The notes: generated from the letters alone by a model not told the origin. DNA of 64,000 nucleotides from Pectobacterium betavasculorum (GCF_000749845.1 NZ_JQHM01000015.1:16735-80734); one strand, 5' to 3'. Positions 11,130 through 20,249 are shown, counted from the first letter of the stretch. Numbers and translations: made by a program.

Positions 11130-13364
11130 TTATTTTTTCTTCAGGAAGTCGCCAAGTACCAGATTGCCTTTGGCATCACGCGTAAACGTCTCAGGAATGG
11201 CTACTGACACGAAATTATTTACGGTGATTTCCTTACCTTGCGCGTTAACCGAACGATCGCCCTTGATGAAATAGTTGGTGTTATCGATATTGCCGATCAC
11301 CGCATCATCATATTTGCCCGCTTTGGTTTTCAGCGAAACGTTGTTCTTGAAGATGCCTTGTTTTTCCGGGCCAGAGTAAGGGCTTGGACGGAAAATGAAG
11401 TTAAAGCGCTCGTTATCTAACGCGATGTTGTCTTCAACGACCAGTGCACCTGGGTTGAAGTTGTCAGTGAAACCATCAAGTTTGTTGCCCACAGCAATGC
11501 TGTTTTTAACCTGATGCGCCACTGGCTGGCCTTCACCACCCATTTTGAAGCCGTTGCTGGTGTTGTTCATGGCAATTGAATTCTCGATCACCACAACGCC
11601 GTTTGCGCCGTCTTCAATTTTGTTAAACAGGTCGAAGCCGTCATCAATGTTGTTGTGCGAGAACGCACCACGAATCACGTTGCCTTCACCCACGCGCATT
11701 TTCACCGCGAAACCGTCGGCGTTAATTTTGCCAGGGTCCTGATTGCTGTGAGACTCTGAATTCAGAATCAGGTTGTGGCTGGCCCACAGCGGTCTGCCCA
11801 CATCGGCCGTCGAAGTCACCTGAATACCGGTATCGTCAGCGTGGTGCGCCAGAACGCGTTCGATGGTGTTGTAGCTCCCTTCGATACGGAATGGTTTCTC
11901 GGTGATTTCAATACCTTTTACATGCCAATGGCTCGCTTTCAGCTGTAGGCCATGAATCACGGCTTTATTGCCGACAGCAAACAGGTTCTTGGCGGTTTTT
12001 TGCTGGCCGCTGGCGCTGACAGGGATTTCAGTTGCGCTGTAATCACCATCGTTGAGCCAGATTGTGCCACCAGTTGGCAGAGCGGCGACGGCGCTGGCTA
12101 AATCGATCGGTGCATTTTTACTGCCGTCATTGCTGGCTGAACCTTGTGGCGAGACATACAGATTTTTAGCATCTGCGTAAGCCACTCTTTCAACCTTGAA
12201 CGAGCTCTCTTTTACTGCTTTATCATCGCCTTCCGTAGGCTGGTAGGCTATCTTGAACTCAGCACCGTTACCGGTAATTTTTGCTGGCAGAGATAACGTT
12301 TCTCCCGCTTTTACCTGCTTCGCTTCACCCAGAGGCTGACCGTTTTGCGACACCGCGATCGTGCCAGCATAGTTGGCTCTGGCCTGAACCAGATAGTGTT
12401 CGCTGGTGGTTTTAGGTGATGACATCACCTGGAGCAAAGGATCATAGGCCTTAGCCTTGAACTGCGGTGACGCTTTGGTTTGCGCTGGCGTAGTGGTCAA
12501 CTGTGCATTGCTGACGGTGATCTTGGCGTTACGGGAAGCAAAGAAACCGACGTAGTAGTGGTCTTTATCCAGCTTGGTGATGATGTCCGCGCCTTTGACT
12601 TCTTTTGATACCCAGTTATCCGTGCCTTTCGGCGCATAAGAGGTAATAAAGCCGTCGTTGGTGCGTTCTAATTTCAGGCGGAACGTAGGAGTCTGCTCCA
12701 GATTGACGTTTTCCTGATAGCTGGTTTTGGTAATTTTCGCGCCCGCGTTGCCCCACGGCTGCGTGACGCCGTTACGCAAAATCGCCTGTAGTTTGATTTC
12801 GGTATGTGACTTTTTATCCTGCGTCATGATGGCGTTCATCACCATGTTGGATGCCGCAGGGAATTCTTCATATCCTTCTTTCAATGGTTCCTGACGCGGT
12901 ATGCCAATAATATCGCGCACCAGAATCCCGGCTCCTTCCTGAGCCGCAGGTTTGGCGCCGTTTTCCGGTCCAAACTGTTCCACGGTAATATCAGACTGAA
13001 GCGTAAAATTTACATTGGCAGGCAACTGGGTATAGAAGAACGTTAGCCCGTCGTGGGTGTTAGCGATCTTTCCGCCACGACTCTCAATCGTAATAGGTGC
13101 GGACAAATCAGCGTTATCTCCCGGCACTAATTTTTTGCCGTTAATAGTGACGTCGTTAACGCCAATTTTTTCCGGCAGGACATTGGATGAGAAGTTTACG
13201 TCGGTTGACTGACCAAAAGCGATACCGTGCCAGACGGGGGTTGATTCTGTCGTGGCGTGTGCGCTGAAGCTGAAAAGTAATGCATTCGTCAACGCGACGG
13301 CTGCGAGGCGTGAAGAAAGGTGTTTCTGTAAAGAATCACATTTTTGTGAAGAACAACGTTTCAT
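11130..13364 (-). CDS. pelX: Exopolygalacturonate lyase, polysaccharide lyase family 9 (PelX)
   Basis: PelX-type enzymes are periplasmic lyases that release unsaturated digalacturonates from polygalacturonate ends during pectin breakdown. The 744 residues begin with a basic stretch and hydrophobic core ending SFSAHA, a signal peptide of about 37 residues. A beta-sandwich-like N-terminal half precedes a right-handed beta helix. The PL9 calcium site fits Asp550 (NADGF), Asp574, Asp575 and Asp578 (DDGFD), and the catalytic base fits Lys607 (NGFKMGG). The start has GGAGATAC upstream. It reads against the neighbouring core operons and separates atpC from glmU; a KdgR-type operator lies upstream. 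Confidence 0.92.
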   Translation of the reverse strand: MKRCSSQKCDSLQKHLSSRLAAVALTNALLFSFSAHATTESTPVWHGIAFGQSTDVNFSSNVLPEKIGVNDVTINGKKLVPGDNADLSAPITIESRGGKIANTHDGLTFFYTQLPANVNFTLQSDITVEQFGPENGAKPAAQEGAGILVRDIIGIPRQEPLKEGYEEFPAASNMVMNAIMTQDKKSHTEIKLQAILRNGVTQPWGNAGAKITKTSYQENVNLEQTPTFRLKLERTNDGFITSYAPKGTDNWVSKEVKGADIITKLDKDHYYVGFFASRNAKITVSNAQLTTTPAQTKASPQFKAKAYDPLLQVMSSPKTTSEHYLVQARANYAGTIAVSQNGQPLGEAKQVKAGETLSLPAKITGNGAEFKIAYQPTEGDDKAVKESSFKVERVAYADAKNLYVSPQGSASNDGSKNAPIDLASAVAALPTGGTIWLNDGDYSATEIPVSASGQQKTAKNLFAVGNKAVIHGLQLKASHWHVKGIEITEKPFRIEGSYNTIERVLAHHADDTGIQVTSTADVGRPLWASHNLILNSESHSNQDPGKINADGFAVKMRVGEGNVIRGAFSHNNIDDGFDLFNKIEDGANGVVVIENSIAMNNTSNGFKMGGEGQPVAHQVKNSIAVGNKLDGFTDNFNPGALVVEDNIALDNERFNFIFRPSPYSGPEKQGIFKNNVSLKTKAGKYDDAVIGNIDNTNYFIKGDRSVNAQGKEITVNNFVSVAIPETFTRDAKGNLVLGDFLKKK

Positions 13365-13689
13365 TGTATCTCCTTCGTTATTGAATTATTTGCCCGCGTA
13401 TATTGCTATAAATGAAACGCCGTTTCTTTTGTGTGTATCACAAATGGAAATACTTAAAATCAAAGTCTATTTTTTGTGAAATAAAGTGTCATTTCTGTTT
13501 TTGGGGATGACATCGCGTTCACCTCCTCTCCTTACAAACATTTGTGATTTTGTGCGAGATTTTCAGAAAAAACTCACCAAAAAATATCAGCGTTATGCAT
13601 GAGTTTCGGTAAACTCTGGTTATTCATGCCGTAACAGGCTACCCATTTTTATTCTTGCGGGGCTGTGGCTTCGTACTGTCAGGATGCTT
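13365..13689. other. Divergent pelX-glmU regulatory region
   Basis: This 325-bp gap holds the promoters of pelX (minus) and glmU (plus). The KdgR operator at 13410-13430 is listed separately. CRP-like half sites (TCACA at about 13438, TTTGTGA at about 13541) are present, but none matches the full consensus. No open reading frame of note is visible. Confidence 0.7.
13410..13430. promoter_or_regulatory. KdgR operator upstream of pelX
   Basis: AAATGAAACGCCGTTTCTTTT has the GAAAC-N3-GTTTC core and A/T flanks of the KdgR box, used by the pectin-degradation repressor of soft-rot enterobacteria. It lies 46 bp upstream of the pelX start, suggesting induction by 2-keto-3-deoxygluconate. Confidence 0.85.
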
Positions 13690-15060
13690 ATGTCAAATAG
13701 TGCTATGAGTGTGGTGATCCTTGCTGCGGGTAAAGGAACCCGTATGTATTCCGACCTTCCCAAGGTGTTACACAAACTGGCGGGTAAGCCAATGGTTCAA
13801 CACGTCATTGACGCGGCAATGACGACAGGGGCACAACATGTTCATCTGGTATACGGCCACGGCGGTGATTTGCTAAAGCATGAATTGACCGACCCCGCGT
13901 TGAATTGGGTGTTACAGGCGGAGCAGTTAGGAACCGGACATGCGATGCAGCAAGCCGCACCTCATTTTGCTGATGAGGAAGATATCTTGATGTTGTATGG
14001 CGATGTGCCGCTGATTTCATCGCAAACGCTAATGCGTTTACGTGAGGCTAAGCCGCAGGGTGGTATCGGCCTGTTAACGGTAAAGCTGGACGATCCGACG
14101 GGCTATGGACGCATTGTGCGTGAGAAGGGGGCCGTAGTTGGGATTGTCGAACATAAAGATGCCAGCGAAGAACAGCGTCAGATTAACGAGATCAATACCG
14201 GTATTTTGATTGCCAACGGCAAGGATTTGAAACGTTGGCTGAGCCAGTTGAACAACAACAACGCACAGGGTGAGTTTTACATCACCGATATTATTGCGAT
14301 GGCGGCGGAAGAAGGTCGGCGTGTTGAAGCGGTCCATCCTGAACGACTGAGTGAAGTTGAGGGCGTCAATAATCGCCTGCAACTGTCGGCGCTGGAGCGG
14401 GTTTATCAACGTGAACAGGCAGATAAGCTGCTGCTGGCTGGCGTGATGCTGCTTGACCCGGCACGATTTGATCTGCGTGGCGAGCTAACTCATGGTCGCG
14501 ATGTAGTGATTGATGTCAATGTGGTCGTGGAAGGGAATGTTAAGCTAGGTAACCGAGTGAAAATCGGGGCTGGCTGTGTGATCAAAAACAGCATCATTGG
14601 TGATGACTGTGAAATCAGCCCTTACTCTGTGTTGGAAGACGCGGTGTTAGAAGCAGAGTGTACCGTTGGCCCATTTGCCCGCCTGCGTCCTGGCTCGGAA
14701 CTGGCTGAGGGCGCGCATGTCGGCAACTTTGTCGAACTGAAAAAGGCGCGTCTGGGTAAAGGATCAAAAGCGGGTCACCTTAGCTATTTGGGGGATGCGG
14801 ATATCGGTTCCGGTGTTAATATTGGCGCGGGAACGATCACCTGTAACTATGACGGTGCGAATAAACACAAAACGGTTATTGGTGACGATGTGTTTGTCGG
14901 TTCGGATACGCAACTTGTGGCACCTGTTAACATTGCCAGAGGCGTGACTATTGGCGCTGGCACGACGGTCACAAGCGATGTGGCAGAGAATGAGCTGGTG
15001 ATCAGCCGCGTGAAACAACGGCACATTTCCGGCTGGCAGCGTCCGGTGAAGAAGAAATAG
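13690..15060 (+). CDS. glmU: Bifunctional GlcNAc-1-P uridyltransferase / glucosamine-1-P acetyltransferase
   Basis: GlmU makes UDP-GlcNAc, the precursor of peptidoglycan and LPS. The N-terminal uridyltransferase shows [18 protein letters not shown] and YGDVPL. The C-terminal acetyltransferase is a left-handed beta helix of hexapeptide repeats with [19 protein letters not shown] and [13 protein letters not shown]. The ATG at 13690 ([14 protein letters not shown]) gives 456 residues as in E. coli and has AGGA at a proper distance; the in-frame ATG at 13684 has none. glmS follows after a hairpin. Confidence 0.97.
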   Translation: MSNSAMSVVILAAGKGTRMYSDLPKVLHKLAGKPMVQHVIDAAMTTGAQHVHLVYGHGGDLLKHELTDPALNWVLQAEQLGTGHAMQQAAPHFADEEDILMLYGDVPLISSQTLMRLREAKPQGGIGLLTVKLDDPTGYGRIVREKGAVVGIVEHKDASEEQRQINEINTGILIANGKDLKRWLSQLNNNNAQGEFYITDIIAMAAEEGRRVEAVHPERLSEVEGVNNRLQLSALERVYQREQADKLLLAGVMLLDPARFDLRGELTHGRDVVIDVNVVVEGNVKLGNRVKIGAGCVIKNSIIGDDCEISPYSVLEDAVLEAECTVGPFARLRPGSELAEGAHVGNFVELKKARLGKGSKAGHLSYLGDADIGSGVNIGAGTITCNYDGANKHKTVIGDDVFVGSDTQLVAPVNIARGVTIGAGTTVTSDVAENELVISRVKQRHISGWQRPVKKK

Positions 15061-15068
15061 CATTCTAT

Positions 15069-15096
15069 GCCTCCGCACACAGCGGAGGCGGTTTTG
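15069..15096 (+). terminator. Terminator or processing hairpin between glmU and glmS
   Basis: GCCTCCGC (15069-15076) pairs with GCGGAGGC (15082-15089) and is followed by GGTTTTG. The short T-run suggests partial termination. In E. coli the glmUS transcript is cut by RNase E in this interval. Confidence 0.7.
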
Positions 15097-15208
15097 TCCT
15101 GTGCTTTGACCGATCTCAGAGCACAAAACAAAACATAATAATCCCCAACTCTCTACAAGGCTCGGGGAACCCGGAAAAACCGGAACAATCAGGTCTAAGA
15201 CATCCCAG

Positions 15209-15225
15209 GTGACACAATATGTCAC
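15209..15225 (+). promoter_or_regulatory. Hairpin in the glmS leader
   Basis: GTGACA (15209-15214) pairs with TGTCAC (15220-15225) about 20 bases before the glmS ATG, close to its ribosome-binding site TAGGAATA. In E. coli, GlmZ RNA opens an inhibitory glmS leader structure; a similar role here is inference. Confidence 0.45.
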
Positions 15226-15244
15226 TTTTATAGGAATACCATCG

Positions 15245-17077
15245 ATGTGTGGAATTGTAGGCGCAGTTGCGCAACGTGATGTTGCTGAAATTTTGTTGGA
15301 AGGTTTACGCCGTCTTGAGTACCGCGGTTATGACTCTGCGGGTCTGGCGGTTGTTGACAGCGAAGGACATGTCGCTCGTTTACGCCGTTTGGGGAAAGTG
15401 CAGATGCTGTCTCAGGCCGCTGATGAGCATGAACTGCACGGCGGTACTGGCATCGCCCATACCCGTTGGGCAACGCACGGTGAACCTTCTGAAGAGAACG
15501 CACACCCGCATATTTCTGAACATATCACTATCGTCCATAACGGCATTATCGAAAACCACGAACCGCTGCGCGAACTGATGATCGGTCGTGGCTATCGTTT
15601 TGTTTCTGAAACCGATACGGAAGTGGTCGCTCATCTGGTTCATTTTGAACAGCAGCAGAATGGCGGAACGCTGGTTGAAGTTGTTAAGCGCGTGATCCCA
15701 CAACTGCGCGGTGCCTATGGTATGGTCGTGCTGGATAACCGCGACCCAAGCGTACTGGTTGCTGCACGCTCCGGTAGTCCACTGGTGATTGGTCGCGGTG
15801 TGGGTGAGAACTTCATTGCCTCCGATCAGTTGGCGTTACTGCCTGTGACTCGTCGCTTCATGTTCCTCGAAGAAGGCGACGTGGCGGAAATCACCCGTCG
15901 TGACGTGCGCGTGTTTGATAAATCAGGCCAGCTTGCCACACGCGAAGAAATTGAATCAAAAGTGAATTACGATGCAGGTGACAAAGGCGCGTATCGTCAC
16001 TACATGCAGAAAGAGATCTACGAACAGCCGATGGCGATCAAGAACACCCTTGAAGGGCGTTTCAGCCACGGCGAGATCAATCTTTCTGAGCTTGGCTCGA
16101 AAGCGGATGAGCTGCTAGCGAAGGTTGAGCACGTTCAGATTATCGCCTGCGGTACGTCCTATAACTCCGGTATGGTTTCCCGCTACTGGTTTGAAGCACT
16201 GGCTGGTATTCCGTGCGACGTGGAAATCGCTTCTGAATTCCGCTATCGCAAGCCTGCCGTGCGTAAAAATAGCCTGATGATTACCCTGTCTCAGTCCGGT
16301 GAAACGGCGGATACGCTGGCGGCGCTGCGTTTGTCCAAAGAGCTGGGCTATCTGGGTTCTCTGGCTATCTGTAACGTTGCGGGCTCTTCGCTGGTGCGTG
16401 AATCCGATATGGCGCTGATGACCAAAGCGGGCGTAGAGATTGGTGTGGCGTCGACCAAAGCTTTCACCACTCAGCTCACCGTTTTGCTGATGCTGGTGGC
16501 GCGTGTTGGTCGCCTGCGCGGTATGGATGCGCAGATTGAGCATGACATCGTTCATGGTTTGCAGGCACTGCCTGCACGTATTGAGCAGATGCTATCTCAG
16601 GACAAGCTCATCGAATCTCTGGCAGAAGGTTTCTCTGACAAGCATCATGCGCTGTTCCTCGGCCGTGGCGATCAGTACCCGATCGCGATGGAAGGCGCGC
16701 TGAAGCTGAAAGAGATCTCTTATATTCACGCTGAAGCCTATGCAGCGGGCGAGCTGAAACATGGTCCGCTGGCACTGATCGATGCAGATATGCCAGTTGT
16801 CGTGGTGGCACCGAACAACGAACTGTTGGAGAAGCTTAAATCCAACATCGAAGAAGTTCGGGCGCGCGGCGGTGAGCTGTATGTCTTCGCTGACGAAGAT
16901 GCCGGTTTCACTAGCAGTGAAAATATGAAGATTATTCCGCTGCCGCATATCGAAGAAGTGATTGCGCCAATCTTCTATACGGTGCCGTTGCAACTGCTGT
17001 CTTATCACGTTGCACTGATTAAAGGCACGGATGTTGACCAACCGCGTAATCTGGCGAAATCCGTTACCGTAGAGTAA
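15245..17077 (+). CDS. glmS: Glutamine-fructose-6-phosphate aminotransferase (isomerizing)
   Basis: GlmS makes glucosamine-6-phosphate from fructose-6-phosphate and glutamine, the first step of amino-sugar synthesis. The start must be the ATG at 15245, because the following Cys (MCGIVGAV) becomes the N-terminal nucleophile of the glutaminase domain; longer frames would bury it. The N-terminal Ntn domain shows [23 protein letters not shown] signatures. Two SIS sugar isomerase domains follow, with [18 protein letters not shown] and the C-terminal [13 protein letters not shown]. The 610 residues compare with 609 in E. coli. Confidence 0.98.
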   Translation: MCGIVGAVAQRDVAEILLEGLRRLEYRGYDSAGLAVVDSEGHVARLRRLGKVQMLSQAADEHELHGGTGIAHTRWATHGEPSEENAHPHISEHITIVHNGIIENHEPLRELMIGRGYRFVSETDTEVVAHLVHFEQQQNGGTLVEVVKRVIPQLRGAYGMVVLDNRDPSVLVAARSGSPLVIGRGVGENFIASDQLALLPVTRRFMFLEEGDVAEITRRDVRVFDKSGQLATREEIESKVNYDAGDKGAYRHYMQKEIYEQPMAIKNTLEGRFSHGEINLSELGSKADELLAKVEHVQIIACGTSYNSGMVSRYWFEALAGIPCDVEIASEFRYRKPAVRKNSLMITLSQSGETADTLAALRLSKELGYLGSLAICNVAGSSLVRESDMALMTKAGVEIGVASTKAFTTQLTVLLMLVARVGRLRGMDAQIEHDIVHGLQALPARIEQMLSQDKLIESLAEGFSDKHHALFLGRGDQYPIAMEGALKLKEISYIHAEAYAAGELKHGPLALIDADMPVVVVAPNNELLEKLKSNIEEVRARGGELYVFADEDAGFTSSENMKIIPLPHIEEVIAPIFYTVPLQLLSYHVALIKGTDVDQPRNLAKSVTVE

Positions 17078-17102
17078 CTCTCCGGTATTTTATTCGTGAT
17101 GA
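17020..17102 (+). other. attTn7-type target region at the glmS 3' end
   Basis: The end of glmS is the conserved recognition sequence of the Tn7 target protein TnsD, with insertion about 25 bp past the stop codon. The coding bases here (for the residues [17 protein letters not shown]) are conserved. No Tn7 transposon genes are present, but the interval beyond holds a lipoprotein gene and a large biosynthetic operon that separate glmS from pstS. Confidence 0.55.
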
Positions 17103-17105
17103 TTG

Positions 17106-17141
17106 TCCGCCTTATGTCGATAAACATAAGGCGGATTTTTT
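17106..17141 (+). terminator. Terminator of glmS
   Basis: A perfect 12-bp stem (TCCGCCTTATGT at 17106-17117 with ACATAAGGCGGA at 17124-17135) runs into TTTTTT. Confidence 0.94.
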
Positions 17142-17349
17142 ATGTGTTTGATTTATTGGTTTTTTTTAAGCTGAATTCTTTTCTTCAAAAAACGTATTTT
17201 GTGTAATAAGTCACAATTCCTTGGTTTATGGTTTTTTTGTTAAGTTATATCTATTTTGTGTAAAATAGTTTTAATGGTGCATTAGTTTTACATCTTGCAT
17301 TAGAAACGAATTCTTTTTAGCTGTGATGTTTTTGTTTGATAGGGTTTTT

Positions 17350-17739
17350 ATGAAAAAACAGATTATTTTCGCCGCTTTAGTCTCTGTTCTTATACTGACT
17401 GGTTGTGCTGAGCGTACGGTTCCGGTAGCGAATGTGACACAGTCCATTACTGGGCAACACACCACCGAACAGGTAAAAAATGCCATTATTGAAGCAGGGC
17501 AAAAAAGTAAGTGGGCCATGTCTCAGGCCTATGCGGGGGCGATCGATGGTCGTTTAGTTCAGCGCAGCCATGTGGCAAATGTTCGCATTACCTATTCGCA
17601 AACCCGTTATTCTATCAATTATGTTGGGAGTGAGAATTTGTTGGCGGGAGGTGGGAAGATTCACCGAAATTATAATAATTGGATAAAAAAACTGGATCAT
17701 GAAATTCAATTAACACTCGCGGGCCAGCAGATTAAATAA
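17350..17739 (+). CDS. Small putative lipoprotein of unknown function
   Basis: The 129-residue product begins MKKQIIFAALVSVLILTGCAER, a lipoprotein signal with lipobox LTGC, so it is probably anchored to a membrane by a modified Cys. The start at 17350 was chosen over an upstream ATG at 17323 because it gives a normal signal peptide and has AGGG upstream. The mature part has no motif I recognise; it is polar with several Tyr and Asn residues in its second half (YSQTRYSINYVGSENLL). It stands alone after the glmS terminator, in AT-rich surroundings. Confidence 0.8.
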   Translation: MKKQIIFAALVSVLILTGCAERTVPVANVTQSITGQHTTEQVKNAIIEAGQKSKWAMSQAYAGAIDGRLVQRSHVANVRITYSQTRYSINYVGSENLLAGGGKIHRNYNNWIKKLDHEIQLTLAGQQIK

Positions 17740-18170
17740 TTTATTAGGCCCGGTTACCCCAGGTAATTCGGTCATTTTTATCTTTGTTCGTTTTAAGGGA
17801 AAACACCGTGTGCTCATCTTTTAAAAGCAATAATGAATGCTCGAAATATCCATTATCGCTTTGATATCACAGCGCTATACTCCAAATAATTCGAGTTTCA
17901 GGACAAAAACGACAAGGCGTTTTTGAACAGCGCTTGCGCTGATCCCGAAGGGATGAGGCCTAAGGCCGAATAACGCGGCAAGAGAGGGCGTTCCGATGAG
18001 CTTACTCAGGTAAGTGATTCGGGTGACTGACAAATCTGCCTCTGGCAGATTTGAACGCTGCTTGCAGCGACCCCGCGGGGCGAGAGACACGTAAGTGTGT
18101 CGAGTAACGTAGCCAACGCACATGCAACTTGAAGTATTACAAGTATATACGGCACCGGGAAGAAGTCAGT
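17740..18170. other. Intergenic region and likely leader of the APE operon
   Basis: After the lipoprotein gene comes a weak hairpin (TTACC/GGTAA near 17756-17771), then about 100 bp of AT-rich sequence that could hold the promoter of the following operon, then repeat element B (17876-18147). No convincing -35/-10 pair was found between the repeat and the first ape gene, so the element may be transcribed as an untranslated leader. Confidence 0.6.
17876..18147. repeat. MITE-like repeat element B with two hairpin cassettes
   Basis: Terminal imperfect inverted repeats of 27 bp (17876-17902 and 18121-18147) bound a 272-bp non-coding element. Inside are two copies of a four-hairpin cassette (17901-17978 and 18029-18106) on either side of a core with CTTAC-TCAG-GTAAG (18001-18014). 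The core and ends resemble a palindromic repeat I recall from several Enterobacterales, but the family name cannot be confirmed here. It ends 23 bp before the first gene of the APE operon. Confidence 0.85.
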
Positions 18171-18899
18171 ATGAGATTAGCATTTTCAATCCTTGATTGG
18201 CAGGCCAGCGCGCCGGGCCTCAGCAGCGCGGACGACTGGTTAACCTGGTCGCGGATGCCTGCTGCTATCAATGCCGGGCAACCTTTGGATAAATGTCGAC
18301 ATTTACCCATGATGGTGGCTCGTCGCCTCAATCAAGGGAGCCGTTTGGCGGTCGATAGTGGATTAGCGTTACTGCATCGCCAATCGGTTGATGCCATTGT
18401 CTTCACCTCTCGCCACGGCGAACTGGAACGCAACCTGAGTATCCTGAAAGCGCTTTCAGAAAATGAGAATGTTTCTCCTACTGATTTTGCGATGTCAGTA
18501 CACAACGCGGCAGTAGGAAGCCTGACTATTACGGCGAAAGCGCCGCTGGTTTCCACATCAATTGCCGCAGGGATGGACTCTTTCCAGCAAGGCCTTATCG
18601 AAGCGAAGGCATTACAGGCTGCGGGATACAGTAATATTCTCTTAGTTGATTTTGATGGTGCGATCCCTGATTTCTACCACCCACATGTCCCGGCAGACAT
18701 GCCTCGTTATCCCTACGCCGTTGCCCTATTGCTAGGGGATGGCGATGAAATGGTTTGTGAGTCTCGACCTCCGGTGGCATCTCACCGCGTTGGTTCACCA
18801 CAAAGTCTGTTGTTTTTGCATGCTTTTCTTGCCAGAAAATCGAATTTTTCCGTATCAGGCGAGCGCCTTGACTGGATATGGGAGAGAGGTGATGTCTGA
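18171..18899 (+). CDS. apeC: Ketosynthase-like chain length factor of APE synthesis
   Basis: The 242-residue product resembles the N-terminal half of a beta-ketoacyl synthase (ketoacyl-synt_2 type). No active-site Cys is present where one is expected (MSVHNAAVGSLTI), which fits a chain-length-factor partner. In Xenorhabdus, ApeC pairs with the active ketosynthase ApeO to extend the polyene. The ATG at 18171 gives the family-like start MRLAFSILDW with GGGAAGAAG upstream. It is the first gene of a tightly packed operon and overlaps the next gene by 8 bp. Confidence 0.82.
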   Translation: MRLAFSILDWQASAPGLSSADDWLTWSRMPAAINAGQPLDKCRHLPMMVARRLNQGSRLAVDSGLALLHRQSVDAIVFTSRHGELERNLSILKALSENENVSPTDFAMSVHNAAVGSLTITAKAPLVSTSIAAGMDSFQQGLIEAKALQAAGYSNILLVDFDGAIPDFYHPHVPADMPRYPYAVALLLGDGDEMVCESRPPVASHRVGSPQSLLFLHAFLARKSNFSVSGERLDWIWERGDV

Positions 18900-19680
18900 G
18901 TCATCGCTGGCTCTTCGTCCTTCTACCCGTCTGAATCGTTTATGGCGATTGACGATGACTGGCGTGTGTTTTGCTATGTTTGGCGTTGGCGGTTTACTGC
19001 TTTCTCTGGTGTGGTTCAATCTGTTGCTGATTCAGCGGGATACTGCTCGCCGCCGTCAGTTGGCTCGTCGCAGCATTTCCGCCAGCTTCCGATTTTTTTT
19101 ATGCAGTGCCCGCAGACTCGGGGTGCTGGATTACCGTATTGATGGTATCGAAACCTTACAGCGCGATCGCGGCTGTTTGATTGTTGCCAATCACCCGACG
19201 CTAATTGACTATGTTTTGCTGGCATCCGTCATGCCAGATGCCGACTGTCTGGTTAAGGCTGATTTACAGAAAAACCTCTTTTTCCGCGGCGTTATTCGTG
19301 CCGCAGATTATCTGCTCAACAGCCAGTCTGATGCGCTATTACCGGACTGTCAGCAACGGATCGATAACGGTGATGCGATCATTATCTTCCCCGAAGGCAC
19401 ACGCACGCGTTATGGAGAACCTCTTGTTCTGCAACGCGGTGCTGCAAATATTGCGGTGCGTTGCGGCTGTGATTTACGGGTTGTGCATATTCGCTGTAGC
19501 CAGAAAACATTGGGAAAACAAAGTCGTTGGTATCACATTCCGTCTGAAAAACCGTATTTTACGGTGAGCGTGCGCGAACGTATCAGCAGCGACATTTTTA
19601 TGGCGCCTGGAGAGGCGCGATCCTTGGCGGCTCGCCGTTTGAATCGCCTTTTGCAGCAATCTTTAACACCAGAAAGCTAA
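18892..19680 (+). CDS. apeD: PlsC-like lysophospholipid acyltransferase family protein
   Basis: The 262-residue protein has an N-terminal membrane segment (about residues 21-45) and then an LPLAT domain. The catalytic NHPTLIDYVL (H-x4-D) lies at about residues 102-111, and the substrate motif FPEGTRTR follows. It probably transfers an acyl or aryl-polyene chain to a glycolipid acceptor at the inner membrane. The start at 18892 (MSESSLALRP) has GAGAGAGGTG upstream and overlaps apeC; longer frames reach back into apeC coding sequence. Confidence 0.83.
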   Translation: MSESSLALRPSTRLNRLWRLTMTGVCFAMFGVGGLLLSLVWFNLLLIQRDTARRRQLARRSISASFRFFLCSARRLGVLDYRIDGIETLQRDRGCLIVANHPTLIDYVLLASVMPDADCLVKADLQKNLFFRGVIRAADYLLNSQSDALLPDCQQRIDNGDAIIIFPEGTRTRYGEPLVLQRGAANIAVRCGCDLRVVHIRCSQKTLGKQSRWYHIPSEKPYFTVSVRERISSDIFMAPGEARSLAARRLNRLLQQSLTPES

Positions 19681-19699
19681 ACACCATTTGGAAATGCAT

Positions 19700-19966
19700 A
19701 TGGAAAGTCTATTTATTGAAATCAAAGAGATGATTATTGATTCTCTTAATCTTGAAGATATCAGTGTTGATGAAATAGAAACGGACGCTCCGCTTTTTGG
19801 CGAGGGTCTTGGTCTGGATTCTATCGATGCACTTGAACTGGGATTAGCGGTTAAAAACCGTTACGGCGTCGTACTTTCTGCTGAAAGTGAAGAGGTGCGT
19901 CAACACTTCTTTTCTGTTGCCACCCTTGCTGCTTTTATTAACACTCAGCGCGCTGTGAGTGCCTGA
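19700..19966 (+). CDS. apeE: Acyl carrier protein (first of two)
   Basis: This 88-residue acidic helical protein has the phosphopantetheine attachment motif GLDSIDALEL, with the modified Ser in DSI. It carries growing chains for the polyene synthase. The ATG at 19700 was preferred because GGA lies eight bases upstream; ATG 19694 and TTG 19688 are possible and add two or four residues. The end overlaps the open frame of the next carrier gene. Confidence 0.88.
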   Translation: MESLFIEIKEMIIDSLNLEDISVDEIETDAPLFGEGLGLDSIDALELGLAVKNRYGVVLSAESEEVRQHFFSVATLAAFINTQRAVSA

Positions 19967-19985
19967 TAGTAAAAATGAGTTGATG

Positions 19986-20234
19986 ATGGATAAAAACGAA
20001 ATTTATCAGGAGATTATAGGCTTACTGGTCAAGTTATTTGAACTGGATGCTGATGATATCAAACCTGAATCCCGCCTCTATGAAGATCTTGAGTTAGATA
20101 GCATCGATGCGGTGGATATGGTAGTTCACCTGCAAAAACGCATCGGGCGTAAAATATCGCCGGAAATTTTTAAATCCGTGCGTACCGTGCAGGATGTGGC
20201 GGATGCGGTAGAAAATCTGCTCCGTGAAGGCTGA
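19986..20234 (+). CDS. apeF: Acyl carrier protein (second of two)
   Basis: This 82-residue carrier protein has the attachment site LELDSIDAVDM. It is a second ACP, different in sequence from its neighbour; APE systems use two. Starts at 19983 (ATG) or the GTG at 19959 are also possible; 19986 has GAG at a usable distance and matches other family N-termini. The pair needs a phosphopantetheinyl transferase, which is not in the operon. Confidence 0.87.
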   Translation: MDKNEIYQEIIGLLVKLFELDADDIKPESRLYEDLELDSIDAVDMVVHLQKRIGRKISPEIFKSVRTVQDVADAVENLLREG

Positions 20235-20249
20235 TGAGTTCGCCAGGTG

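Noticed and set aside
13541..13556. CRP-like site TTTGTGATTTTGTGCG between pelX and glmU
   Set aside because: Only one half matches the TGTGA consensus; the other half is too poor to call.
17101..17111. GATTGTCCGCC after glmS resembles the reverse complement of Tn7 end sequence (GGCGGACAAT)
   Set aside because: The bases are part of the glmS terminator stem, the match is only about 10 bases, and no inward Tn7 binding sites or tns genes were seen.
18739..18891. Longer start of the apeD frame inside apeC
   Set aside because: The extra 51 residues are encoded opposite frame to apeC with no family similarity, while the ATG at 18892 has a ribosome-binding site and a normal overlap.
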